The notes: generated by a model not told the origin, from the sequence alone. A stretch of 64,000 nt of DNA from Kribbella sp. NBC_00382 (GCF_036067295.1 NZ_CP107954.1:7564001-7628000), one strand, 5' to 3'. Positions 7,182-16,352 are shown, counted from the stretch's first letter. Program-made: numbers and translations.

Positions 7182-8027
7182 ATGGCGGAAATCGGTGTGA
7201 TCGGTGGGTCTGGCTTCTACTCGTTCCTGTCCGGGGCGCGGACGGTCGAGGTGTCGACGCCGTTCGGGGCGCCGAGTGAGATGCCTGTGGTTGGGGTGGT
7301 GGAGGGGCGCGAGGTCGCCTTCATTCCGCGGCATGGCTCGGACCATCGGCTGCCACCTCATCGGGTCAACTATCGCGCCAACCTTTGGGCGTTGCGGTCG
7401 CTCGGTGTGCGGCAGGTGCTCGGGCCGTGCGCGGTTGGGTCGCTGAAGGCTTCGCTGACGCCGGGGACGATGGTCGTTCCAGACCAGTACGTCGACCGGA
7501 CCTGGGGCCGCGAGCACACGGTGTACGACGGAGTCGCGGGCGGCGGCGTACCGGCTGCAGGTGGCGGCGTACCGGCTGATCGTGCGGGTGGGCCCGTTGT
7601 GCATGTGTCGGTGGCGGATCCGTACTGTCCGGCCGGGCGGGCTGCGGTGATTGCTGCGGGCAACGGATTGGTGGTTGCCGAGGGCACCATGGTGGTGATC
7701 AACGGGCCGCGGTTCTCCACCCGGGCCGAATCGCAATGGCACGCCACCCAAGGATGGTCCGTGGTCGGGATGACCGGCGCCCCGGAGGCGTCGATCGCGC
7801 GCGAACTGGCGCTCTGCTACACCTCAGTCGCCGTCGTCACCGACCACGATGCGGGAGTCGCGGCAGGCGGGGGCGTCACCCAGGCGGAGGTGTTCGAAGT
7901 CTTCGGCCGCAGCATCGAACGACTGAAGGGCCTCCTCACCGAGGTGATCGGCCAACTCCCCAAGGCCGACGAGGACTGCACCTGCCGGCACGCCCTGGAC
8001 GGAACAGCCGGAGAGGACCTCTGGTGA
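7182..8027 (+). CDS. mtnP: S-methyl-5'-thioadenosine phosphorylase
   Basis: This 281-aa enzyme splits methylthioadenosine with phosphate to adenine and methylthioribose 1-phosphate. It shows the PNP/MTAP family motifs: IGVIGGSGFYSF at the start, FIPRHGSDHRLPPHRVNYRANL, GPCAVGSL, EGTMVVINGPRFSTRAES and the substrate loop VGMTGAPEASIARE. The ATG at 7182 starts at the conserved MAEIGVIGG; 20 extra upstream codons are not family-like. Near residue 115 the duplicated segment GGGVPA-AGGGVPA enlarges a surface loop. Its TGA overlaps the GTG of the epimerase gene by 4 bp. Confidence 0.92.
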   Translation: MAEIGVIGGSGFYSFLSGARTVEVSTPFGAPSEMPVVGVVEGREVAFIPRHGSDHRLPPHRVNYRANLWALRSLGVRQVLGPCAVGSLKASLTPGTMVVPDQYVDRTWGREHTVYDGVAGGGVPAAGGGVPADRAGGPVVHVSVADPYCPAGRAAVIAAGNGLVVAEGTMVVINGPRFSTRAESQWHATQGWSVVGMTGAPEASIARELALCYTSVAVVTDHDAGVAAGGGVTQAEVFEVFGRSIERLKGLLTEVIGQLPKADEDCTCRHALDGTAGEDLW

Positions 8028-9049
8028 AGATCCTGCTGACGGGCGGCGCCGGTTTCATCGGGCGACACGTCCACGCCCAGTTACTTGCCGACGGCCACGA
8101 GGTGCGGATCCTCGATTCCCTGCGCCCCGATGTGCACCAGTCGCGGCCTTCCATCGACGGCCTGATCGTCGGCGACATCCGCGATGCCGCCGCTGTCTCT
8201 GCAGCCCTACATGGCGTGGATGCAGTCGTACACCTCGCAGCGAAGGTCGGCCTCGGCGTCGACCTCAACGACATGGACGACTACGTCAGTACCAACAGCC
8301 TCGGTACCGCCGTACTGCTCCGCGCGATGGGCCAGCACCAGGTGCGACGACTCGTCTACGCCAGCTCAATGGTCGTCTACGGCGAAGGCCACTACGAATG
8401 CGACCGCCACGGCACCGTGGCCCCCGGCCCGCGCCGGATCGAGGACCTCGAATCCGGCCTCTTCGAACCCCCGTGCCCCGTCTGCTCCGAGCCCCTGCGA
8501 CCGGGCTTGGTCAGCGAGGACGCCCCGACCGACCCTCGCAACACCTACGCCGCCACCAAACTCAACGGCGAACACCTAGCCGCCACCTGGTCCCGCGAAA
8601 CCGGCAGCCAGGCGACCGCCCTCCGCTTCCACAACGTCTACGGCCTCGGCATGCCCCGCAACACCCCGTACGCCGGCGTCGCAGCCATCTTCCGCTCCAT
8701 GCTCGAACGCGGCGAAGCTCCGCGCGTCTTCGAAGACGGTGCCCAACGCCGAGACTTCATCCACGTCACCGACATCGCCACCGCGGTTGCCGCCGCGACC
8801 GCGGCTTCGTCCGACAGCTCGGACTTCACCGCCTACAACGTGGGCAGCGGTACGGTCCGCACCATCGGCGACCTGGCGGCCGAACTGGCCCGCGCGTATG
8901 GCGGCCCGGCGCCGGTGGTCACCGGCGCCTACCGCCTAGGCGACGTCCGCCACATCACCGCATCATCAGAACGCCTACGCAACAACCTCCACTGGAAACC
9001 CGACTACGACTTACGCACAGGCCTAGCGGACCTCCTGCGTCACCAGTAG
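8024..9049 (+). CDS. NAD-dependent nucleotide-sugar epimerase/dehydratase
   Basis: This 341-aa extended short-chain dehydrogenase has the NAD fold motif GGAGFIGRH at residues 7-15 (TGGAGFIG type), the catalytic YAATK (YxxxK) in RNTYAATKLNGEH, and SSMVVYGE before it. An inserted segment with CD and CPVC (residues about 125-155) may bind zinc; this insertion is found in an actinobacterial epimerase subgroup related to dTDP-rhamnose/UDP-glucose epimerases. The exact sugar is not clear. The GTG start overlaps mtnP by 4 bp. Several glycosyltransferase genes lie just beyond the two-component pair, which suggests a shared role in cell-envelope glycan. Confidence 0.85.
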   Translation: MKILLTGGAGFIGRHVHAQLLADGHEVRILDSLRPDVHQSRPSIDGLIVGDIRDAAAVSAALHGVDAVVHLAAKVGLGVDLNDMDDYVSTNSLGTAVLLRAMGQHQVRRLVYASSMVVYGEGHYECDRHGTVAPGPRRIEDLESGLFEPPCPVCSEPLRPGLVSEDAPTDPRNTYAATKLNGEHLAATWSRETGSQATALRFHNVYGLGMPRNTPYAGVAAIFRSMLERGEAPRVFEDGAQRRDFIHVTDIATAVAAATAASSDSSDFTAYNVGSGTVRTIGDLAAELARAYGGPAPVVTGAYRLGDVRHITASSERLRNNLHWKPDYDLRTGLADLLRHQ

Positions 9050-9235
9050 CCGGTACTCACGTCCCGGCCGACAGGACGTAGTCAACCCGACCTAGTGCAC
9101 TTGAGCGCGAATCACGTCAGCGTGTACGCCGTACCAAGGTGCACTACCTGTCGACCGGGACACCGAGGGCCCACCTCCACGGGCAGCGGTACATCTGTCA
9201 GCCACCGAGCTGAGGGTGGGCGGGCAGCGTGGGAT

Positions 9236-10414
9236 TTAGCTTGGGGTGGTTACTGGGGGGAGTTCGATTTTGAAGGTGCAGCCGCCGGGGATGTTGGTTA
9301 CTGCTATCTCGCCGTCGTGGGATTCGACTACGCCTCGGGCGATCGCCAAGCCGAGGCCGCCACCGCCGCCACCGCCGCTGCTGCTGCCGGTGCTGGTGGC
9401 TGCCACGCCATTTGCTGGGGTGCGTTGTTCGTCGCCCCGCCAGCCGATGTCGAAGACCCGCTCGAGGTCGTCGTCCGGGATCCCACCACAGCCGTCGGTC
9501 ACGGCCAGACGGACCCGACCGTCGTCCTCGCGAGCCACCATCACCTTGACCGTGCCGCCGCGTTCGGTGTGGCGGATTGCGTTGCCGACCAGGTTCGAGA
9601 CTGCGCGGGTCAGCTCATCCGCATCGCCATGGACAGCGAGCCGATCATCGTCAGAAGGCGTCGCGACGGACAGCGCCACCCCCTCCGACCGAGCATGCTC
9701 GCAGCTCTCCCCCACCACGTCCTCGGCCAGTTCGCGCAAACTCACCGCGGACCGCCGACGCGGTGGCGGTGCCGCCGACAGCCGGGACAGTTCGAACAGG
9801 TCGTCCACCAGCCCGGTCATCCGGTCGACCGTCGTCCGCATCTGCCGCAACGCGCCGGGCACGTCGTCGATGACCCCGTCCTCCAGCCCCTCCGACACGG
9901 CCCGCAGCCCAGCGAGCGGAGTCCGCAGATCGTGCGACATGAACGCGACCAGCTCGCGCCGACTCGCCTCCAACGCCCGCTCCCGATCGTTGGACGCGGC
10001 CAGCTTCAACCGCGTCATCTCGAGCTCGTCCGTGATCGCGGCCAGCTCGGCGGGCACGTTGGCGTTGCCTTCGACCGGCTCGTACGACGTACCAAGGTGC
10101 CGCAGCCGCCGTCCGACATCACGCGAGCCCGTACTGATCCAGTGCCCGAGCAGCACCGACATCGCCAACCCGAGCACCCCCGAGAACGCGAGCGTCCACA
10201 GAACCACGAGCGAGTCGTGGGCCGAGATGAACATCGCCTGCACGCTCTGCGTCACGGCAGCGAGCGCGCCAAGCATCGGCACCAGCCCGGCCACGATGAT
10301 CGTGATCCGCAGCGACTTGCGCCGGAACCGCCACAGCACCGCCGCACCGAGCAGCGCGACGATCAGCGTCCAGCCGGCGGTGAGCGCGAGGATCGTGACC
10401 TGGTCGCGGTTCAT
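9236..10414 (-). CDS. Sensor histidine kinase
   Basis: This 392-aa membrane kinase has about three N-terminal membrane segments (residues about 7-28, 37-58 and 68-92), a HAMP-like/coiled linker, a dimerisation domain with the H-box FMSHDLRTPLAG (phospho-accepting His), and a catalytic domain with the N-box NLVGNAIRHTERGG and G-box DGCGGIPDDDL. A run of seven glycines (TSTGSSSGGGGGGGLGLA) lengthens the ATP lid. It has no large extracellular sensor, so it probably senses membrane state. Its ATG overlaps the stop of the response regulator gene, which lies upstream in the same operon. It converges on the epimerase gene; the 186-bp gap between them shows only a loose AGTGCAC inverted repeat. Confidence 0.93.
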   Translation of the reverse strand: MNRDQVTILALTAGWTLIVALLGAAVLWRFRRKSLRITIIVAGLVPMLGALAAVTQSVQAMFISAHDSLVVLWTLAFSGVLGLAMSVLLGHWISTGSRDVGRRLRHLGTSYEPVEGNANVPAELAAITDELEMTRLKLAASNDRERALEASRRELVAFMSHDLRTPLAGLRAVSEGLEDGVIDDVPGALRQMRTTVDRMTGLVDDLFELSRLSAAPPPRRRSAVSLRELAEDVVGESCEHARSEGVALSVATPSDDDRLAVHGDADELTRAVSNLVGNAIRHTERGGTVKVMVAREDDGRVRLAVTDGCGGIPDDDLERVFDIGWRGDEQRTPANGVAATSTGSSSGGGGGGGLGLAIARGVVESHDGEIAVTNIPGGCTFKIELPPVTTPS

Positions 10415-11109
10415 TCGGCCTCACCCGCGAAGCGGTATCCCGTCCGCGGAACGGTCAGTACCAGCTGCGGATCCGACGGATCGACCTCGATCTTCTCCCG
10501 CAGCCGGCGTACGTGCACGGTCACCGTCGACGAGTCGCCGAAGTCCCAGCCCCACACCCGCCGCAACAACTCGGCCTTCGTATAGGCCTTGCCCGGATGC
10601 GCCACCAGGAACGCCAGCAGATCGAACTCGCGATGCGTCAACGACAGCGCGCGACCATCGAGCATCGCGATCCGTGCGGCCGTGTCGACGGTGATGGGCC
10701 CGCCCACCAGCTTGGTCGGCGTGAGATCCGTGCCGGCGAGCCGTTCCTCCCGCCGCAGCATCGCCTGCACCCGCAGGGTCAGTTCGCGCGGGCTGAACGG
10801 CTTCACCACGTAGTCGTCGGCGCCGAACTCCAGCCCGACCAGGCGATCCTCTTCCTCGCCCCGGGCCGACAGCATGATCACGGCGGCACCGTCGTCGGCG
10901 GCCCGCATCCGGCGCAGTACCTCCAGACCGGACAGGCCGGGCAGCATCACGTCCAGTACTACGACCGACGGCTTCCACTGCTGCCACACCTCGACCGCCA
11001 TCACCCCATCGGCGACCACGCGGGCGTCGTACCCGGCCTTGGTCAGGTACGCCGAGACGACGTTGGACACGGTCGGGTCATCGTCCACCACGAGCACACG
11101 AGTAGCCAC
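10411..11109 (-). CDS. OmpR/PhoB-family response regulator
   Basis: This 232-aa protein has a receiver domain (residues about 3-115; acidic pocket VLVVDDD, phospho-Asp in VVLDVMLPGLSG, and the switch Lys in VVKPFSPREL) and an OmpR-type winged helix (about 130-230, ending VRRLREKIEVDPSDPQLV and TGYRFAGE). The GTG at 11109 gives the family start VATRVLVVDDD; the longer frame from 11148 is not family-like. It is translationally coupled to the histidine kinase by ATGA. No target promoter can be named from the sequence. Confidence 0.94.
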   Translation of the reverse strand: MATRVLVVDDDPTVSNVVSAYLTKAGYDARVVADGVMAVEVWQQWKPSVVVLDVMLPGLSGLEVLRRMRAADDGAAVIMLSARGEEEDRLVGLEFGADDYVVKPFSPRELTLRVQAMLRREERLAGTDLTPTKLVGGPITVDTAARIAMLDGRALSLTHREFDLLAFLVAHPGKAYTKAELLRRVWGWDFGDSSTVTVHVRRLREKIEVDPSDPQLVLTVPRTGYRFAGEAE

Positions 11110-11231
11110 TGGTCGAGCGTAGATCGTCCGTCTGGCCGAAAGCGCCACCTGGACCGCTCCGGAGTGGGACGTAAGCGAGCGGTATCCAGTACTGGCCCCG
11201 CAAACCCGCCGATCCTCCCTACCGTCGAAGG

Positions 11232-11891
11232 GTGCAACCAGCAGAAGTCGACCTCATCCTCCCCTGCCTCAACGAAGCCGCTGCGCTGCCCTGGGTGCTC
11301 ACCCGGCTGCCGGTCGGAGTGCGGGCTGTTGTCGTCGACAACGGCTCCACCGACGGCTCTGCTGAGATCGCTGCCCGGCTGGGAGCGCTAGTGGTGCCGT
11401 GCGAGATCCGTGGGTACGGCGCTGCCTGCCATGCGGGGCTAGAGGCCAGTACTGCGGCAGTGGTCGCCTTCCTCGATGCGGACGCGTCTCTGGATCCACG
11501 GCAGCTCGTACGGGTGACTGCACCCGTACTGGCTGGGCAGATGGACCTCATGCTCGGCAGGAGGCGACCGGTGTCGCGCAATGCGTGGCCGTGGCATCTG
11601 CGGCTGGCCAATGCTGAGTTGTCGAGGCGGGTGCGTCGGCGTACCGGAGTACAGCTGAGGGATCTGGGTCCGATGCGTGCAGCGAGGCGGGATGCCTTGC
11701 TGAGCTTGGACCTGCACGACCGGCGGTCCGGGTACCCGCTGGAGACGGTGGTGAGGGCGGCAGACGCCGGCTGGCGGATCGCGGAGGTCGACGTGGACTA
11801 CCTGCCACGCTCTGGGCGGTCAAAGGTCACCGGTACGCCGCTGGGCGCAGCGCGGGCCGTGCTGGATATGTCGAAGGTGTTGTCGGCGTGA
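11232..11891 (+). CDS. Family 2 glycosyltransferase
   Basis: This 219-aa GT-A enzyme has the motifs DLILPCLNEAAALP at the start, VVVDNGSTDGSAE, ARLGALVVP, GYGAACHAGL and FLDADASLD (the DXD metal/nucleotide site). The product resembles dolichyl-phosphate or polyprenyl-phosphate sugar transferases but is short and has no membrane helices. It starts a four-gene operon with the DUF2064-methyltransferase fusion, a membrane GT-C enzyme and an ATP-grasp gene, so it probably feeds the membrane glycosyltransferase with a lipid-linked sugar; that link is inferred. Confidence 0.85.
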   Translation: MQPAEVDLILPCLNEAAALPWVLTRLPVGVRAVVVDNGSTDGSAEIAARLGALVVPCEIRGYGAACHAGLEASTAAVVAFLDADASLDPRQLVRVTAPVLAGQMDLMLGRRRPVSRNAWPWHLRLANAELSRRVRRRTGVQLRDLGPMRAARRDALLSLDLHDRRSGYPLETVVRAADAGWRIAEVDVDYLPRSGRSKVTGTPLGAARAVLDMSKVLSA

Positions 11892-13168
11892 AGGCGGACA
11901 CGCTGATCGTGATCGCGAAGGAGCCGGTCGCGGGGCGGGTGAAGACGCGCCTGCAGACTGAGTTCACCCCTGCGGAGGCAGCGGCCCTGGCCCGCGCCTC
12001 ACTGGCCGACACCCTTGCAGCTGTCCAGTCCACGCCGGTACGCCGGTATGTGCTCGCGCTGGACGGGCAGAGCGGCCCCTGGTTGCCACCCGCGTTCCAG
12101 GTCGTCCAGCAGCGGGGTGACGGTCTGGCAGAGCGGCTCTCCGAAGCATTCGAGGACTCGTACGCCGGTGGGCCGATGCTGCTGGTCGGTATGGACACCC
12201 CTCAGCTCACGCGGGAACTCCTGGACGTTGATTGGGCTGAGCACGACGCAGTACTCGGGTTGACCGAGGACGGCGGCTACTGGTGCCTCGGGTTGCGGCA
12301 ACCGGACCGGCGGGCGCTGGTCGGCGTACCGATGTCCACTGATCACACCGGGGCGGATCAGCTCGCACGGCTGCGGTTGCTCGGGTACAAGGTGTTGCTG
12401 CTGCCGATGTTGCGGGACATGGACACACCGGAGGATGCGGCCGTGTTGGCGGCGAGCTTCCCGGCGTTGCGGATGTCGCGGTTGCATCGGCGGTTGCAGC
12501 ATTCGGCGTCGCCGGGGTTGCTGTTCGAGAAGGCGCTCTCCGGTGCGCGAGTGGTTGCCACCGGCATCGATGGGCAGAGGGTGCCGTCGTTGTGCGAGGT
12601 CGATCGGTGGCAGGCGCCGGCGGATGAGGTGGACCGGTTGGCGCTGAGTCGGTGCGAGGGTCCGGTGCTCGACATCGGCTGCGGGCCGGGGCGGATCGTC
12701 ACAGCCCTGGCGGAGCGAGGCATCCCGGCGCTTGGCGTCGACATCTCGGCCGAGGCGGTCCTGCTGACTACTAGCCGAGGTGCTCCAGCTCTCCGACGTC
12801 CTGTGCAGGAACCGCTGCCGGGCGAGGGGCGCTGGGGAAGTGTGCTCTTGATGGACGGCAACATCGGCATCGGCGGCGCGCCCGCCCTCCTGCTGCGCCG
12901 TTGCGCTGAGCTGGTCCGCCCCGACGGACTGGTCCTGGTGGAGGTCGATCCCGACGACCACCTCGACGACACGGCGCCGATCATCCTGCACGCAGACGGC
13001 GGTCGGCGCTCAAAGCCCTTGCCCTGGGCAAGAGTCGGCACCCGAGCAGTACTCCGCCACGCCCTCGCCGCCGACCTCTTGGCCACCGAGGACTGGCGCA
13101 CCCCCCACCGAGCCTTCCTGACCTTCCGCCGCTCCCCCGCCACCCTCCGCCAGGCGTCCAACCGATGA
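11888..13168 (+). CDS. Fusion of DUF2064 (CofC-like nucleotidyltransferase) and SAM methyltransferase
   Basis: This 426-aa protein joins two domains. Residues 1-195 form a DUF2064/TIGR04282-type nucleotidyltransferase fold (IAKEPVAGRVKTRLQTEF, then LLVGMDTPQLT and GLTEDGGYWCLGLR). Residues about 245-420 form a class I methyltransferase with the SAM motif PVLDIGCGPGRIVTALAERG and LLMDGNIGIGG. In other actinobacteria the two activities are often separate neighbours. The GTG start overlaps the GT2 stop by 4 bp and the stop overlaps the next ATG. Substrates are unknown; context suggests modification of an activated or lipid-linked sugar. Confidence 0.82.
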   Translation: MKADTLIVIAKEPVAGRVKTRLQTEFTPAEAAALARASLADTLAAVQSTPVRRYVLALDGQSGPWLPPAFQVVQQRGDGLAERLSEAFEDSYAGGPMLLVGMDTPQLTRELLDVDWAEHDAVLGLTEDGGYWCLGLRQPDRRALVGVPMSTDHTGADQLARLRLLGYKVLLLPMLRDMDTPEDAAVLAASFPALRMSRLHRRLQHSASPGLLFEKALSGARVVATGIDGQRVPSLCEVDRWQAPADEVDRLALSRCEGPVLDIGCGPGRIVTALAERGIPALGVDISAEAVLLTTSRGAPALRRPVQEPLPGEGRWGSVLLMDGNIGIGGAPALLLRRCAELVRPDGLVLVEVDPDDHLDDTAPIILHADGGRRSKPLPWARVGTRAVLRHALAADLLATEDWRTPHRAFLTFRRSPATLRQASNR

Positions 13169-14583
13169 AGACGTCCAGCGGGAAACCCCATGCGGTGGGC
13201 GGTGTGGGGTTGATGGTCGGTGGGGGTGTTGCTGTCGCTGTTTCGGTCGGAGTGGTTGCAGCGGAGGGTGCTGGGTGGTGGCCGAACTTGGTGTTGGTGG
13301 GTGGCTGCGCGGTGGTGGGTGGCATCGGCTGGCTAGTGACGAGGCGACCGGCCGGAGCGCGCGTAGTACTGGCTGTGGTGGCGGTGGCGGCGGTGTGTCA
13401 GGTGCCTGGGTTATTCAGGGTGCCCATCACCAGTACTGATGCATACCGGTATGTGTGGGACGGGCGGGTGCAGCTGTCTGGGAGTTCGCCCTATAGCCAT
13501 GTGCCGCTGGCTGACGAGCTGGCCCGGCTTAGAGACCCCGTACTGTTCCCAGGCCTCTCCCCCGCCGACCGCACCGGGGTGACCGGGCCGCCGCGGGTGC
13601 CGCGGGACCCGGCAGGCATCACAGCCGCATCGGCCGACGACCCGCGTACCAAGATCAACCGCCCGCGGGTACCGACCATCTACCCGCCAGTGGCTCAGGC
13701 GTACTTCACCGCAGTAGCCCTCTTCACCCCCTGGTCGGCGGGGACACTTGGACTCCAGGTAGCGGCCGCAGCACTCGCCGTCGCGCTGACAGCCCTCCTG
13801 GCAAGCGAACTCAAGCGCCGCAAACGAGACCCACGCTGGGCTCTGCTGTGGGGTTGGTCACCGATCGTGGCCCTGGAGGCTGGCAACGCAGCCCATGTCG
13901 ACGTCCTCGCAGCCCTACTCATCGCAGCCGCAGTAGCCCTCGCAGCCCGCCGCCGACCAATCCTCGCCGGCCTCCTCCTAGGCGCCGCAGCGGCCACCAA
14001 GCTCCTCCCCCTGCTGCTGCTCCCAGCCTTCACCGCCATCAGGCATAAAGACCTCCGCACCCCATTGGTTGCCGTAGGCACCTTTGTCGCCAGCTACATC
14101 CCCCACCTACTCGCCGCCGGCACCCTCGTGATCGGCTTCCTGCCCGGCTACCTCACCCAAGAGGGCTTCGAGGACGGCAGCTCTCGCTCGGCGATTCTCG
14201 CGCTGGTGTTGCCTCCTGAGGCCCGCCAGCTCGCCGCCGGACTCCTGGCCGTGGCGCTCGCCGTCCTCGCCCTCCAACGCCACGGCCGCGAGCCGATCGC
14301 CGTCACTTGCTGCTGGCTGTACGGCGCCGCGCTGCTCGTCACCACGCCGACCTACCCCTGGTACGGGCTGCCCTTGATCGCTGTGGCCGTACTGGCCGGC
14401 CGGTTCGAGTGGCTCGTCGTACCGGCCGCCGCGTACCTCGCCTACGCCAGCTTCGGCCACGACCAGCGCCAGGGCCTGATCTACCTCGCGGCCCTTGTCA
14501 TCGTTGTCATCCCGATCACGCTCCGTCAGCGGACCGCCACGCGAATCCGGTTTGACGAACCGATCGAGGCGCGCCAACACTGA
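13165..14583 (+). CDS. Polytopic GT-C/GT87-like membrane glycosyltransferase
   Basis: This 472-aa protein has about ten or more membrane segments. After the first helices the extracellular loop carries the GT-C acidic motif in STDAYRYVWDGRV, and PTIYPPVAQAYF follows, both typical of GT87/DUF2029-like mannosyltransferases that use polyprenyl-phosphate sugars. The loop between residues about 105 and 170 is polar and proline-rich. It is coupled by ATGA to the upstream fusion gene. Probable role: adding a sugar outside the membrane to an envelope glycan or glycolipid. Confidence 0.8.
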   Translation: MKTSSGKPHAVGGVGLMVGGGVAVAVSVGVVAAEGAGWWPNLVLVGGCAVVGGIGWLVTRRPAGARVVLAVVAVAAVCQVPGLFRVPITSTDAYRYVWDGRVQLSGSSPYSHVPLADELARLRDPVLFPGLSPADRTGVTGPPRVPRDPAGITAASADDPRTKINRPRVPTIYPPVAQAYFTAVALFTPWSAGTLGLQVAAAALAVALTALLASELKRRKRDPRWALLWGWSPIVALEAGNAAHVDVLAALLIAAAVALAARRRPILAGLLLGAAAATKLLPLLLLPAFTAIRHKDLRTPLVAVGTFVASYIPHLLAAGTLVIGFLPGYLTQEGFEDGSSRSAILALVLPPEARQLAAGLLAVALAVLALQRHGREPIAVTCCWLYGAALLVTTPTYPWYGLPLIAVAVLAGRFEWLVVPAAAYLAYASFGHDQRQGLIYLAALVIVVIPITLRQRTATRIRFDEPIEARQH

Positions 14584-14588
14584 GCGAC

Positions 14589-15452
14589 GTGAGAATCGCA
14601 CTGGCTACCTCGACCGACTACGCAGAGCTGCACCCGCACGACCTGCCGCTCGCCACCGCCCTCAAAGCCGCCGGGCTCGACGCGGTGGCCGAGGTGTGGA
14701 CCGACCCGTCGGTCGACTGGTCCTCGTACGACGCAGTGCTGCTGCGCTCCGTCTGGGACTACCACCGGCGCTACCTCGAGTTCACCGAGTGGCTCGGCCA
14801 GCTCGACAAGGCCGGTGTCACGCTCCTCAACGAGACCGACCTGGTCCGCTGGAACGCTGACAAGCGCTACCTCTTGGAACTGCGCGAGCGCGGAGTCGCG
14901 ATCGTGCCGTCCCAGATCGCCGCCGGCGCCTGCCTGCGCGAGGTCGTCGCCGGGCTGGACGGCCAGGAGATCGTGATCAAGCCGACCGTCAGCGCCACGG
15001 CTCACCACACGATCCGCGGCACCGCGGGATCCCCCGAGCTCAGCCGCTCGATCGAGGACCTCCCGGACAACGTCTACCTGGTGCAGCCGTTCCAGCCGGA
15101 GATCCAGAACGAGGGCGAGTGGTCGCTGATCTTCCTCGACGGCGAGTTCAGCCACGCGGTCCTGAAGCGCCCGGCAGCTGGTGACTACCGGGTGCAGGAC
15201 GACTTCGGCGGTACTGCCGAACTGCTCGACCCACCGGCCGCCGTCCTGACCGGTTCGACCGAGGCCCTCGCAGCAGCCAACAGCCGCCAGGCCCCCGCCT
15301 ACGCCCGCGTCGACGGCATCCTGAGCAACGGCCGGTACCTGCTGATGGAGCTCGAACTGATCGAGCCCTACCTGTTCCTCCCGCTGGCTCCCGACGCCGC
15401 CACCCGCTTCGCCACCACTGTCGCCAACCGTCTCGCCGCCGCGAAGGTCTAG
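14589..15452 (+). CDS. ATP-grasp domain protein, ligase of unknown substrate
   Basis: This 287-aa protein resembles the ATP-grasp group that includes the D-cycloserine ligase DcsG and RimK-like enzymes. Visible features are an N-terminal pre-ATP-grasp fold (RIALATSTDYAELHP, AVLLRSVWDYHRR), WNADKRYLLELRERGVAIVPS at the hinge, the nucleotide lysine in QEIVIKPTVSATAHHT, LVQPFQPEIQNEGEWSLIFLDG (metal/ATP loop) and a final metal site ILMELELIEPYLFL-like segment. The GTG start is 5 bp after the GT-C gene. It may attach an amino acid or similar acid, but the substrate cannot be told. Confidence 0.8.
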   Translation: MRIALATSTDYAELHPHDLPLATALKAAGLDAVAEVWTDPSVDWSSYDAVLLRSVWDYHRRYLEFTEWLGQLDKAGVTLLNETDLVRWNADKRYLLELRERGVAIVPSQIAAGACLREVVAGLDGQEIVIKPTVSATAHHTIRGTAGSPELSRSIEDLPDNVYLVQPFQPEIQNEGEWSLIFLDGEFSHAVLKRPAAGDYRVQDDFGGTAELLDPPAAVLTGSTEALAAANSRQAPAYARVDGILSNGRYLLMELELIEPYLFLPLAPDAATRFATTVANRLAAAKV

Positions 15453-15536
15453 CCTAAGTGCAGTAATTCAGTAGACAAGCTCTCATATTCTAAGACGCGC
15501 CCCGGGACCCCAGGTACCGGGCATAGCGTTTGCGTT

Positions 15537-15815
15537 ATGAGGCCGACCCTGACAGTGATCGCAGACCCCGCGGACCGCTGGATGACCAAGGCAGCCTGTG
15601 TCGGACAAGCATCCTTGTACGACGAGACTGCATCGCCTTGGGAACAGCGCAAGGCGCGTGAGCTCTGCCTGAGCAGCTGCCCTGTGATCAACGAGTGCCA
15701 CGCGTGGGCCCGCCGGGAGAAGTTCACCGGTACCGCCGCCGGCCAGCGCCTGCTCTACGGCCGTCGCCGCGGCCACCCGGAGACGGCGGCCGCCCCGGAG
15801 AGCGCAGTCGGTTAG
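15537..15815 (+). CDS. WhiB-family iron-sulfur regulator, divergent
   Basis: This 92-aa protein has the four Wbl cysteines: C21 (WMTKAACVG), C44, C48 and C54 (LCLSSCPVINECHAWA). Wbl proteins bind a 4Fe-4S cluster and usually act with the primary sigma factor. Two features depart from the family: the central pair is C-x3-C instead of C-x2-C, and the usual G[I/V]WGG turn is replaced by AGQRLLYG, although a basic tail (GRRRGH) is kept. The upstream 84 bp is AT-rich for this genome and may hold its promoter. It converges on a hypothetical gene 26 bp away. Confidence 0.88.
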   Translation: MRPTLTVIADPADRWMTKAACVGQASLYDETASPWEQRKARELCLSSCPVINECHAWARREKFTGTAAGQRLLYGRRRGHPETAAAPESAVG

Positions 15816-15841
15816 GGAGCGCACTCAGCCGGAGGGCGCAG

Positions 15842-16303
15842 TCAGCTGAGGCCGAGGTTGACGCTGAGGTAGCCGTCGTAGTCCGGGTCGTGCGGCCGAG
15901 ACAGCACATGCGCGACCCAGGACTGCCGCTCCTGGTCCACCACGAGCAGCTCCCACGCACACGCGGTCGGACCGTCCGGCGGTACCAGGTGGAAGTCCGT
16001 AGTACCAAGGTCTGCGCGCAGGGAGCGGACGTACAGGATGTCGAGCTCCCACCAGCCGAGGATGCCCCAGAGCGCCTCGGTACCGGTGTGCACGATCAGG
16101 AACGCCATCCCCGGCCGCTCTGTCGTCACTACGGGCAGGAGCTTCTCCGCTGCGTCGAGGGCTGCGTCCTGGGCGGACGCATCAGGCAGTACTCCGGTAG
16201 CCGAGATGCCGGTCACCCTGACCCGCCAGTCGCCGCGCTGCTGGACTCCGAGGGTACGAGTCAGCCGCGGTCGGTAGGCCGGCATCGGGAGCGGGGCGGT
16301 CAT
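15842..16303 (-). CDS. Conserved hypothetical protein
   Basis: This 153-aa protein has no recognisable catalytic motif and no signal or membrane segment. It is rich in aromatic residues (TEALWGILGWWELDILY, CAWELLVVDQERQSWVAHVL), the look of a small alpha/beta protein. Codon use is normal for the window, and the start ATG at 16303 follows a purine-rich stretch, so it is probably a real gene. It is divergent from the ammonia-lyase gene 49 bp away and may share its promoter region. I cannot assign a function. Confidence 0.6.
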   Translation of the reverse strand: MTAPLPMPAYRPRLTRTLGVQQRGDWRVRVTGISATGVLPDASAQDAALDAAEKLLPVVTTERPGMAFLIVHTGTEALWGILGWWELDILYVRSLRADLGTTDFHLVPPDGPTACAWELLVVDQERQSWVAHVLSRPHDPDYDGYLSVNLGLS

Positions 16304-16352
16304 GGGTCAATCATCTCGTGGTTCGGGTCCAGGCCGCACTAATGTCTGACCT

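Noticed and set aside
9050..9235. Terminator or small RNA in the 186-bp gap between convergent genes
   Set aside because: Only a loose TAGTGCAC inverted pair was found, with no T-run and no promoter-like sequence.
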